Source: a virus
Virus record (IMG/VR): IMGVR_UViG_3300007516_000085
Span: 1 to 31,085 of that record
Direction: 5' to 3' (one strand)
DNA: 31,085 nucleotides
This document shows, one piece after another, positions 23,651 to 29,957 of the stretch (its first letter is position 1; each line of letters starts with the position of its first letter). A program made the position numbers and the translations under genes. The notes under the pieces are model-generated. The model worked only from the letters and a program-made list of their open reading frames with translations. It was not told where the DNA came from and did not search any database.

Positions 23651-26096
23651 TGCGGACCTCTTGCATGATAGATGCTAGTGTAGTCAGCGTTGCAGCATAA
23701 CCTTTCATGATCAGCATAGTCTTTAGCTCAGTGGCGGGTGGGCCACCGTCTGCGACTGCGCGCTGAATGTAGTCGCTCGGTGTGAGTACCTTGCGAATGT
23801 CGTAGTGGTCTGTCTCACGGATGTAAGAGCTAATCGCTGCGGTACACACAGTGTCGTCACGCCGCATGTGAGTCACGGACATGTAACTCTTGACTATCAC
23901 CTCAGGCACGACTGCTGCCTGCACGTCTGCGGCCTCAGATTCTGCCACGACTTGCTGCCAGGCACTGAGATGTGTAGTGACGATGACGTCGAGTGCGCCG
24001 AGCTCGTCGTCGACTTCAGCCGACAGCGACTTTGCCACCTTGCTGGCAAGCGTCTGTCTGATGGACATCTTGACTGCGGTCAAGTTCTTCACCACTTGGG
24101 CGCGCTGGGTTGTGGATGACGCTGACTTCCACGACGCGCGCAGCTGCTTCAGCCGTTGGCGGAGCGCCTGCACGCGCGCGGACGTGGTCTGTTTTTGCTT
24201 CTCTGGCTGCTTCTTCTTCTTGCCAGTCCCGCCGACACGCTCCCACTGCCCGTTGCCTACCTTGCGCCAGCGACTGCCATCACCGTGGACAGCGACCTGT
24301 CCGAGGGGGTCGCCCCGCGTACCTGCCACGGAGCCTGACTTTTGAAAGCTCGCCACCTCTGAGATGAACGTGGTGACTTCGGCGAGGAAGAGCGCTGTGG
24401 TCTCTTCGTCCTTCACCGCGGTGAAGACCTCAGTGAAGAACTGGATGCCGCTTGGTGCGATTAACCCACTCACCCCCTTGAGGAGGAGTTGGGCATACAG
24501 CGGGGCGCAACCGGCACGGACGTCAGAAGCCGCGAGACTGTTGGAGTGCCGGAAGGATGGGGTAGACATCGCCTGCTTCGGCGTAGAGGTCCCCGTCGTC
24601 GAGCACCACGGGAGATCCTGGTTTAGGCCAGGCGTATCCGATGGATTTTGAGTAGAGGTCAGCCCCTCGGTCGGTAAACCCTGTGGTTGTGACCTCGTGG
24701 TTGTGCTGGTACTGGTAGGGCTGGGCTCCGGGCTGGCGCTCTGCGGGGTCGGGGGTTGGCTCGGCGTACCCAGCATCGTCTGCGGTGTAGACTGGGGGAG
24801 GAACTTCTCCGTCTCCAAGGTCTCCACCGTCGTCGCCGATGTCGCCTCCTCCGTCGAGCTCGCCGGTGGGGTCGTCGAGGTCGTCGTCGCTCCCTTCCCC
24901 AAGGGCGTCGAGCTCTGACTCAACTGAATCGAAGTCGGGTTCAGCACCAGCTTCTCGTACAGTGTCCTCACCAGCCGCGGGATCTCGCCCTGCGGAATCT
25001 CCTTCGGGACGGACTTTAGGACTTGATCCTCGGCGTGTTGCCATAGCGACTCCTCCTGTGGAGTATGAACTGCGCCCTTGTTCAGGGCACCGAAGGTATT
25101 CTTAAAGATGGAACCGCCACCACAGCTCTCGAGGAACGAGGCTTGGACGTGGGGCGGGACGTAGCTCATGTCTGCGGGGCTTTGTCTGTGCCCGTAGAAC
25201 TCCGCCATGACTTGACTCGCCTCAGCGATCGACCCGCGGACCTTGTCGATGCCCGAGCCCATCGAGTCGATGCGTACTCGCTTGGTCTTAGACAGGAGAT
25301 CGACCGCCATCTTGGCTTGGGCGTGCGCGCGGATGGTCGGGACCGGGACGTCACCTAGACCTACCTCGCTGAGCGCGGAGCTGATGCAGTCCGGCCCACA
25401 ATGGAACAAGGGCCCAGTGGGGCTCTGAGAGCTGCGGGCGGTTACGTGGGCTTTGAGCTCAGGAGATTTTGACTCCCAGGTGAACTGGCGCCCCGACGCA
25501 TGGTTCAGTAGGATCGGCAGGCCGCCGCGGCCCTTGCGCACGGAGGTGCCGACGTGGCCTCGCTGGATAGAGAGCACCTGTTCTACGCTGTGCCCGTGCT
25601 CAGCCACGATGTGCGCAGCAAGGTAGCGGTCCTTGTCGCCGTCGGGTGCCTCGTTGTAAAGGCGGAGCAACTCGCTGGGGGCGTACGACAGCGCCACCTT
25701 GTTCTGTTGCATTGCAGCGAAGGTGTGGCGGTGCTTGCGCTGATGAAAGTTCTTAGAATACGACCGGTTGGCGTTTCCTTCCTCGTCGTCCCACGTGGCC
25801 ACTGCCTTTCCGTCCATGTCCCCGTCGGTGTCTACGGAGACGTGGGATGGGTGGATGGCGTCACTAGGACTGAACCCGTCGAGGTCGTACTTCGAAGCAA
25901 GTAGGCGGTTGCCTAAGGTGTTGGCGTCGGCGGCTCCCCCCACACCTTCAACCTGGGCCGGGCGCGCTTCGCTCTGTGGCGGCTTGTCCCCGTCCTTGAT
26001 TTGCTTCCAGTTCTTAGCGTCAGGTGATGCCGGTTTTTGCCAAACCGAGCCATCTGCGCGCTGTGTCTGAACCCCGGATGGTAGTTGCTTGCTCAT
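23637..26096 (-). CDS. Topoisomerase IB-like domain protein with long low-complexity linker and C-terminal head-region domain (819 aa)
   Basis: Numbered from ATG 26096 (the TTG at 26105 is less likely). Residues about 80-318 resemble the catalytic domain of poxvirus-type DNA topoisomerase IB: a W-D-D-E-E-G-N-A-N-R-S-Y turn, K-G-R-G-G (Lys188), T-I-R-A-H (Arg256, His258) and S-Y-V-P-P with Tyr312 as the probable nucleophile. This family nicks and rejoins one DNA strand. Residues about 390-530 read as a Ser/Thr/Pro-rich linker, but there the -1 frame codes a convincing separate gene. From about 530 a new domain follows, with G-D-G-S-R-W-R-K-V, a Lys-rich stretch and long helices. An internal ATG at 24569 could start that part alone. 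It ends 14 nt inside the portal start. It may be one fusion or two genes lacking a stop between them. Confidence 0.65.
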   Translation of the reverse strand: MSKQLPSGVQTQRADGSVWQKPASPDAKNWKQIKDGDKPPQSEARPAQVEGVGGAADANTLGNRLLASKYDLDGFSPSDAIHPSHVSVDTDGDMDGKAVATWDDEEGNANRSYSKNFHQRKHRHTFAAMQQNKVALSYAPSELLRLYNEAPDGDKDRYLAAHIVAEHGHSVEQVLSIQRGHVGTSVRKGRGGLPILLNHASGRQFTWESKSPELKAHVTARSSQSPTGPLFHCGPDCISSALSEVGLGDVPVPTIRAHAQAKMAVDLLSKTKRVRIDSMGSGIDKVRGSIAEASQVMAEFYGHRQSPADMSYVPPHVQASFLESCGGGSIFKNTFGALNKGAVHTPQEESLWQHAEDQVLKSVPKEIPQGEIPRLVRTLYEKLVLNPTSIQLSQSSTPLGKGATTTSTTPPASSTEEATSATTVETLETEKFLPQSTPQTMLGTPSQPPTPQSASPEPSPTSTSTTTRSQPQGLPTEGLTSTQNPSDTPGLNQDLPWCSTTGTSTPKQAMSTPSFRHSNSLAASDVRAGCAPLYAQLLLKGVSGLIAPSGIQFFTEVFTAVKDEETTALFLAEVTTFISEVASFQKSGSVAGTRGDPLGQVAVHGDGSRWRKVGNGQWERVGGTGKKKKQPEKQKQTTSARVQALRQRLKQLRASWKSASSTTQRAQVVKNLTAVKMSIRQTLASKVAKSLSAEVDDELGALDVIVTTHLSAWQQVVAESEAADVQAAVVPEVIVKSYMSVTHMRRDDTVCTAAISSYIRETDHYDIRKVLTPSDYIQRAVADGGPPATELKTMLIMKGYAATLTTLASIMQEVRNGTT
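24523..25044 (-). CDS. Gene nested inside the topoisomerase IB-like ORF in the -1 frame (173 aa, acidic)
   Basis: ATG 25044 is preceded by AGGAGGAG at ideal spacing, the best ribosome site in the neighbourhood. The whole 174-codon frame lies within the longer ORF, shifted by -1. Its codons show the G-rich first position usual for this phage (many GAC, GGC, GAG, GCC), while the containing ORF reads here as repetitive Ser/Thr/Pro. The product is acidic at residues 30-80 (D-D-D-L-D-D and G-D-I-G-D-D-G-G-D), then Pro/Tyr/Gln-rich, and ends in a folded-looking stretch with Y-S-K-S-I-G-Y-A-W-P-K-P-G-S-P-V-V-L-D-D-G-D. I do not recognise a family. A small head decoration or scaffold-like role is conceivable from position only. 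Confidence 0.7.
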   Translation of the reverse strand: MATRRGSSPKVRPEGDSAGRDPAAGEDTVREAGAEPDFDSVESELDALGEGSDDDLDDPTGELDGGGDIGDDGGDLGDGEVPPPVYTADDAGYAEPTPDPAERQPGAQPYQYQHNHEVTTTGFTDRGADLYSKSIGYAWPKPGSPVVLDDGDLYAEAGDVYPILPALQQSRGF

Positions 26097-26194
26097 GAGC
26101 GGCAAGCTACTAGGCAGCGGCGTAACCCAATACGGTGTTATGTTTTAGCGGGATGCGCGCAGCTTATAAAATAAACTAGCAGCGTTTAGTCAGC

Positions 26195-27013
26195 TCACCC
26201 ACGCAACACGTCCTCGAGTGCTGCCCTGCTAAATGCCTGCTCAGTCAGGGGCTCCCCGTCTAGTGTGAGGGTCGCCAAGGTATCAGGGAAGTGGACACCA
26301 CGCCCGTTGAGCACGACCACGAATGCTGACTGGGTGTTCACGAAGGTCACCGCCCACGAGCGGGTCTCGCCCGTGGCGCTGTCGCCCATCAACATCAGCG
26401 AGGGGACCCACCCGTCTTCATCGGTCACTGTCGTGCTGCGTGCGATCGTGGTGGATGCCATCTGCACGCGCACATCGGCGAGCCATGCGAGCAGCGGCTT
26501 TAGGATGGCAGTGTTTAGTTTGTTACGGAAGATGCGCACGTAGAGGTGGTGGGTGCTCCGCGCGTCGCGCACGACCTCGGAGTCCTCTGAGGGCTGGAAG
26601 CTGTCCATGCCCCCACCGACTGTGCCGTCCTGCTGCCAAGGGTCACGCGCCTCGTTGCGCAGGATGTCGTAGGTGATGTCGATGTCATCGTCGTCTCCCC
26701 AGAACCGCACGATGGCGATGTGCATCAGCCTGCGTGCCTCACGCTCGCGGTACTGGGGAGGGATGGCGCGAAGGCCGGACTTGCCTAGCTGGTACGCAAG
26801 CCATGCGATGGGCTTCTTCTGGAAGAACTCGTAACCCTTCGGACCGATCAAGGGCGGCACGTGCTCCGCACGCGCCTTTACCCCTGGGATTTTTGCGCAC
26901 GTCGTGCAGAGGCAGGAGGCAAGGAGCGACCGTGATGAAGTGTTGCTCTGACAGTGAGGGCAGCAAGGGACTGCGGGGTACCACTGGCGGGCAAAGGGAT
27001 CAGGTGTGGGCAA
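26195..27013 (-). CDS. Hypothetical protein with N-terminal zinc-ribbon-like cysteines (272 aa)
   Basis: The frame opens at GTG 27130, but the first 39 codons cross an AT-rich promoter-like segment and have no ribosome site. TTG 27013 has GGAGG five bases upstream, so I use it. Residues 17-39 carry C-C-P-H-C and C-L-C-T-T-C, two CxxC pairs (Cys18/21 and 36/39) like a zinc ribbon. The rest is helical, with R-E-R-E-A-R-R-L-M-H, an F-W-G-D-D-D-D-I-D acidic patch near 115-125, and a C-terminal beta segment. It is the first gene of the head operon after the repeat-rich non-coding region. I do not recognise it; a DNA-binding or packaging-related role is only a guess. No terminase motor motifs were seen. 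Confidence 0.6.
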   Translation of the reverse strand: MPTPDPFARQWYPAVPCCPHCQSNTSSRSLLASCLCTTCAKIPGVKARAEHVPPLIGPKGYEFFQKKPIAWLAYQLGKSGLRAIPPQYREREARRLMHIAIVRFWGDDDDIDITYDILRNEARDPWQQDGTVGGGMDSFQPSEDSEVVRDARSTHHLYVRIFRNKLNTAILKPLLAWLADVRVQMASTTIARSTTVTDEDGWVPSLMLMGDSATGETRSWAVTFVNTQSAFVVVLNGRGVHFPDTLATLTLDGEPLTEQAFSRAALEDVLRG

Positions 27014-27061
27014 GGTGGCCTCCGGGGCGGTGTCTCCGACACCGTGCCTGAAGGTGGAAGA

Positions 27062-27101
27062 ATCCGCAAGAGTTAAAATAGTTAAAATCTTACAAAACTT
27101 A
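27062..27101 (-). promoter_or_regulatory. AT-rich possible promoter for the head operon
   Basis: On the minus strand GTTAAG is followed after 17 bases by TATTTT, a poor -35 and fair -10 match, within an AT-rich run containing two TTTTAACT words. It lies about 50-90 bases before the TTG start at 27013. The fit to consensus is weak, so it is only a candidate. Confidence 0.3.
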
Positions 27102-27264
27102 ACAGTGCGTCTGAGGTAGGTGGTAGCCACGGGCGGACGCCGCGTGGAAACCGTGTTCTTTGGTACCTTCCCTGCGTCGCGTGGTCCGAGGAATGCCGTG
27201 GTACCTGTGAGGGGTGGAGGATGCGCGAGACAGTGTGCTGCGACCGCCTCAGAGAAGGTTAAAG

Positions 27265-27316
27265 ACCGTGGTTAAGGTGGGAGGGTTTAAAACCGTGGCT
27301 TGGGTTGGGAGGGTTT
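27265..27316. repeat. Two imperfect direct repeats, 27-bp spacing
   Basis: ACCGTGGTTAAGGTGGGAGG (27265 onward) and ACCGTGGCTTGGGTTGGGAG (27292 onward) share ACCGTGG at the start and a GGGAGGGTTT end. They start 27 bp apart. The purine-rich GGGAGGG core echoes the GGGGGAG core of the 21-bp repeats further on. Confidence 0.75.
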
Positions 27317-27476
27317 GAAAGGGGTTACCGCAGGGAAGCCCTTTGCGTTTGTTTGTCTTGATGCGCGACCGAAGGGAGCAAAGCATCAAGAGCATTGCAT
27401 TACATTTCATACTCATATCATGTGTATTTTGGATCTGACCTAACCTTATGAAATCATTCAAATCTAAAAAGAACTT

Positions 27477-27572
27477 AAGGGGGAGTTCAGGCGATATAAG
27501 GGGGAGTTCAGGCGATATAAGGGGGAGTTCAGGCGATATAAGGGGGAGTTCAGGCGATATAAGGGGGAGTTC
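27477..27572. repeat. Tandem array of a perfect 21-bp repeat, four full copies plus 12 bases
   Basis: The unit starts AAGGGGGAGTTC and ends AGGCGATAT. Copies occupy 27477-27497, 27498-27518, 27519-27539, 27540-27560, and a partial copy 27561-27572. They are identical and contiguous. Twenty-one bp is two helical turns, so bound proteins would sit on one face of the DNA, as with replication iterons. Confidence 0.95.
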
Positions 27573-27626
27573 GTTTTGAGGGAATCATTGAGCTTTTTAA
27601 CTTTGACCTTAAACGCCTCAGGCACG

Positions 27627-27666
27627 GACTTAAAATATAAGGAGGGCTGACTTAAAATATAAGGAG
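27627..27666. repeat. Two copies of an 18-bp AT-rich repeat, 22-bp spacing
   Basis: GACTTAAAATATAAGGAG occurs at 27627-27644 and 27649-27666. Within it CTTA and TAAG form a small inverted repeat. The end ATATAAGGAG is like GATATAAGGGGGAG in the 21-bp array, so the two families may bind the same factor. The AT-rich character would suit a DNA unwinding element. Confidence 0.85.
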
Positions 27667-27683
27667 CTTTAGGGGCGACATCT

Positions 27684-27714
27684 AAAAAAAAAACGACACC
27701 AAAGTGGTGTCGTT
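27684..27714 (-). terminator. Strong Rho-independent terminator of the two-gene control operon
   Basis: A 9-bp stem (AACGACACC with GGTGTCGTT, loop of five) is followed on the minus strand by a run of ten T. It lies 41 bases after the stop of the 543-residue gene and cuts that operon off from the repeat region. The plus-strand side has only TTCTTCTC, so it could act weakly in that direction too. Confidence 0.9.
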
Positions 27715-27754
27715 CTTCTCAGTGCATTCATGTCCTACCTGGCTGCCTCGTCAC

Positions 27755-29386
27755 CTATTTCTTGCGCCATCGTTTAGCGCCCGCGACTCTATTTTCCTGT
27801 CGCTTGTCTCTGCGCCAACACCCTCCCTTCAGTATAAAGGCCATGTCATCTTTGTGCGCGTCGGCCAATAACCAGTGGTCCTCCCGCACACCTTCCTTGA
27901 TAAAGGGAGGGGTGCTTGCATCACCAGCCTGCCACGCAGCAAGGATACAGGGCAGCGCCTTCATGTGAAGCCGAGCGCTGACAGCCAGATCTCTCCAGTG
28001 TTCTGGCGTGACCAAGAGCCCGCCGGCATCAACTACACTGACTGCCCTGTCGACAAACTCAAGGACCAACAGGCGCGCCAACGCCATGGCTGCTGCCGTG
28101 CCACGAGTCTTGGGTAGGGGTATTGCAGCTTCAAGTGTCGGGATGAGGATGCGTGCACCATATGAAGGTAGCTCCCCGCCAGTGTCCAAGGCAGCTGCCA
28201 TTCCGACCTGGAGGGCAGGGCTAAGCGTGAAGGTGATAGAGGGGCTCCTCACACATGCCATCTTGGTCTCCTTGCACGTCCATAATACACCCCCATCCCA
28301 GCCTGCGGAGGCACGCCATTTGAGAGCTTCCCCCGCTGCGACGACATCCCGCAGAACGGACATGTCCCTCTTCCCTGGTTGGAGGATGTTGGACAGCTCT
28401 GCCCACCCCCCAGGGAAACGCACCTTCCCCTGTTGGCGGTTGACCAAGGTCGTACCGCTCGGGTCCTCTGAGATGACCCAGCTCCGACAAACCAACAGGT
28501 CAACCAACCTTGAGGCCACGACCCCGCTCAAGCGTGCGACCCCCCTAAGTACCATAGCAGTTGCATCTTCTTTAGACGCAGTGCGTGCGAGCAGCGGGGC
28601 ACTTATACAGATAGACCCCACCTCAGTCTTCTCTCCATCATGGCCGCAGGAGAAGACCGCGCCAGCCTCACCAACGGTGAGCTCCGTTGTCTGCATCAGC
28701 AGCACTGAGTTCAGCAACACGGCGCGCGTCAAGGCTGGGCGTGACCGCTCGGCACGAGGTGCGCTTACGCTCTGCGCCGGCCCGGCCATGGCGAGCAAGC
28801 GGCCCCTGGCTGGAGGTGCCTTGTCCGTGGTAACCTCCGTCTCCGCCGCGCTGGATACAGGCACCTTGGGGGGTGCAGCGGTGACAGGGCTCAAGAGGAT
28901 AGTGAGTGCTGTCACGGCGAAGGCACGCGCAACCATCGAAGCCCTCCCTGCCTGAGCCACTAGTGCCTTGTTCCCAGCCCACCGGACGTCGGCGCGGGCA
29001 GCGAGCAGGTCAGCGTGCCCTGCGCCGAAGGACTCTATGCGCTTCATCGCTGCGAGGTAGACAGCAGTGAGGTCTTCGACTGGGGTCGTTGGTTGCATCT
29101 GCACAGGTCGAACAAGGAACCTGTGCATCTGGGCGGTCACCAAAACTAGAGCCTGGGCGCTTATCTTGTGAGAGACAGCTCCTGGGTGTGCAACCTGCCT
29201 TGCGCTTAATGCTTCCGCGATGCCGGCCGCCGCATCTTTGGTTACGTTGTCTGTCAGGTGCGCGTACCAGTCTATGCCGGTGTGCGAAGGAACGTACGGG
29301 ACCGGTGCGGGTGAGGTAGACTGTTGGGTGGTGGGTGCATCGCCCAGATCCTGCTGCCCCTCTTCAGGGCCTACGAGCCTTAACAT
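27755..29386 (-). CDS. Hypothetical protein, possible replication initiator (543 aa)
   Basis: I do not recognise a family with confidence. The N-terminus (1-35) is Gln/Pro/Ser-rich; helices follow. A hydrophobic stretch about residues 150-170 (A-F-A-V-T-A-L-T-I-L-L-S-P-V) could be a buried helix or membrane segment. Residues 240-540 alternate helices and strands and contain L-V-T-P-E-H-W-R-D-L-A near 460 and, at the end, D-H-W-L-L-A-D-A-H-K-D-D-M-A-F-I-L-K-G-G followed by a very basic tail. This ending resembles winged-helix plasmid-type initiators, but only loosely. The ATG overlaps the upstream gene by 7 nt (translational coupling). The repeat array just downstream of its terminator supports, without proving, a replication role. 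Confidence 0.55.
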   Translation of the reverse strand: MLRLVGPEEGQQDLGDAPTTQQSTSPAPVPYVPSHTGIDWYAHLTDNVTKDAAAGIAEALSARQVAHPGAVSHKISAQALVLVTAQMHRFLVRPVQMQPTTPVEDLTAVYLAAMKRIESFGAGHADLLAARADVRWAGNKALVAQAGRASMVARAFAVTALTILLSPVTAAPPKVPVSSAAETEVTTDKAPPARGRLLAMAGPAQSVSAPRAERSRPALTRAVLLNSVLLMQTTELTVGEAGAVFSCGHDGEKTEVGSICISAPLLARTASKEDATAMVLRGVARLSGVVASRLVDLLVCRSWVISEDPSGTTLVNRQQGKVRFPGGWAELSNILQPGKRDMSVLRDVVAAGEALKWRASAGWDGGVLWTCKETKMACVRSPSITFTLSPALQVGMAAALDTGGELPSYGARILIPTLEAAIPLPKTRGTAAAMALARLLVLEFVDRAVSVVDAGGLLVTPEHWRDLAVSARLHMKALPCILAAWQAGDASTPPFIKEGVREDHWLLADAHKDDMAFILKGGCWRRDKRQENRVAGAKRWRKK

Positions 29387-29850
29387 CCTTCACACTCGCA
29401 TGTCCCCCACTCACATGTCATCGCCGCACAGGTCTTCCCTTCACATGCCCCACACTCACATCCGCACTCACAGGGGTCAGTCTCCCCTTCGTTATAGCCA
29501 CCTGACCGCATGCGCCAGTCCCGCGCATCTTCAGCTGCCTCTTGCGCTGCGTAGTGTGCTAGGAACTGGTCGTAGGTAAGGTGCCACCCGTCGGGGTCAT
29601 CCTTCCAGGCTCGCACGCCCTGCCCATCTGAGTGCAGGTACAGGCACGCACCAGTAGGTGACACGTAAGACGGTGTGACCAAGTCGTGTACGCGCCACTT
29701 GACAAGATCTGCTTCAGGTACACCGAGGTGACGCGAGAACTCAACAGGCGTGAAGAGACCGAAGGCTACCTTCTCCCGCGTGGAGCGCTCCCAATCTGAA
29801 GGAAGCGGGGAAGGAAGGTGCATATCACTTGCAATAGTCAGGGCTACCAT
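29380..29850 (-). CDS. Small helix-turn-helix-like protein with ten-cysteine C-terminal tail (156 aa)
   Basis: Residues about 30-75 resemble a MerR/excisionase-type winged helix: G-L-F-T-P-V-E-F-S-R-H-L-G-V-P then V-K-W-R, and V-T-P-S-Y-V-S-P-T-G before a wing. A helical middle with many acidic and Ala residues follows (95-115). The last 30 residues hold ten Cys in the pattern CxCxCxCxxCx4Cx4Cx4CxCxxC, metallothionein-like and suited to binding zinc, copper or an iron-sulfur cluster, or to disulfide sensing. The ATG at 29850 has an AGAAG site and lies some 15 bases after a predicted promoter with two palindromic operators, so autoregulation is plausible. It is the first gene of the operon with the 543-residue protein. 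Function is unknown. Confidence 0.7.
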   Translation of the reverse strand: MVALTIASDMHLPSPLPSDWERSTREKVAFGLFTPVEFSRHLGVPEADLVKWRVHDLVTPSYVSPTGACLYLHSDGQGVRAWKDDPDGWHLTYDQFLAHYAAQEAAEDARDWRMRSGGYNEGETDPCECGCECGACEGKTCAAMTCEWGTCECEGC

Positions 29851-29864
29851 CTATCTTCTGCTTT

Positions 29865-29884
29865 CCGAGCTTATCACTCGGTGT
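29865..29884. promoter_or_regulatory. Operator copy 1 (inverted repeat CCGAG-N7-CTCGG), overlapping the -10 box
   Basis: CCGAGCTTATCACTCGGTGT, with 5-bp inverted arms, covers the -10 hexamer of the promoter that serves the HTH gene. A bound dimer here would block RNA polymerase. It differs by one base from copy 2. Confidence 0.75.
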
Positions 29885-29898
29885 TTCAGAGTTGTCAT
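29870..29898 (-). promoter_or_regulatory. Predicted promoter for the HTH/Cys-rich operon
   Basis: On the minus strand ATGACA (29898-29893, five of six matches to the -35 consensus) is followed after exactly 17 bases by GATAAG (29875-29870, four of six to the -10 consensus). Transcription would start near 29863, giving a short leader of about a dozen bases before ATG 29850. The position between and over the two operators strengthens the call. Confidence 0.6.
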
Positions 29899-29899
29899 C

Positions 29900-29919
29900 C
29901 CGAGCTAATCACTCGGTGT
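29900..29919. promoter_or_regulatory. Operator copy 2 (inverted repeat CCGAG-N7-CTCGG), just upstream of the -35 box
   Basis: CCGAGCTAATCACTCGGTGT is almost identical to copy 1 and starts 35 bp from it. It abuts the -35 box. Two near-identical palindromes around one promoter are typical of repressor control by a dimeric DNA-binding protein; the HTH-like product of the first gene is the natural candidate. Confidence 0.75.
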
Positions 29920-29957
29920 ATAGCTTGTGGGTTGTTAGGGTTGTGGTGGCCCGGGTG

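Larger units (their letters stand above)
27014..27754. other. Repeat-rich non-coding region (741 bp), candidate replication origin or protein-binding array
   Basis: No convincing gene lies here. The segment is AT-richer than the genes, especially 27400-27690 and 27060-27100. It holds three direct-repeat families (listed separately), a terminator next to the upstream gene, and a TTTTAACT-type doublet near 27070 just before the next gene. The combination of 21-bp contiguous repeats, AT-rich DNA and a neighbouring possible replication protein resembles an iteron origin. No clear DnaA box was found by eye. It could instead be a packaging or regulatory site. Confidence 0.6.

Noticed and set aside
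27326-27354. AAAGGG/CCCTTT inverted repeat as a terminator
   Set aside because: The stem is only about six pairs with a long loop and no T-run on either strand.
27249-27461. 70-codon minus-strand frame in the repeat region
   Set aside because: It opens at TTG without a ribosome site and runs through the ACCGTGG repeats; no protein-like pattern.
27477-27572. CRISPR array
   Set aside because: The 21-bp units are contiguous with no spacers between them and no cas genes nearby.
28008-28955. 315-codon plus-strand frame opposite the 543-residue gene
   Set aside because: The minus-strand gene has coupling to its neighbour and a terminator; the plus frame has a Ser/Thr/Pro/Ala-rich, mirror-like composition and no clear start signal.
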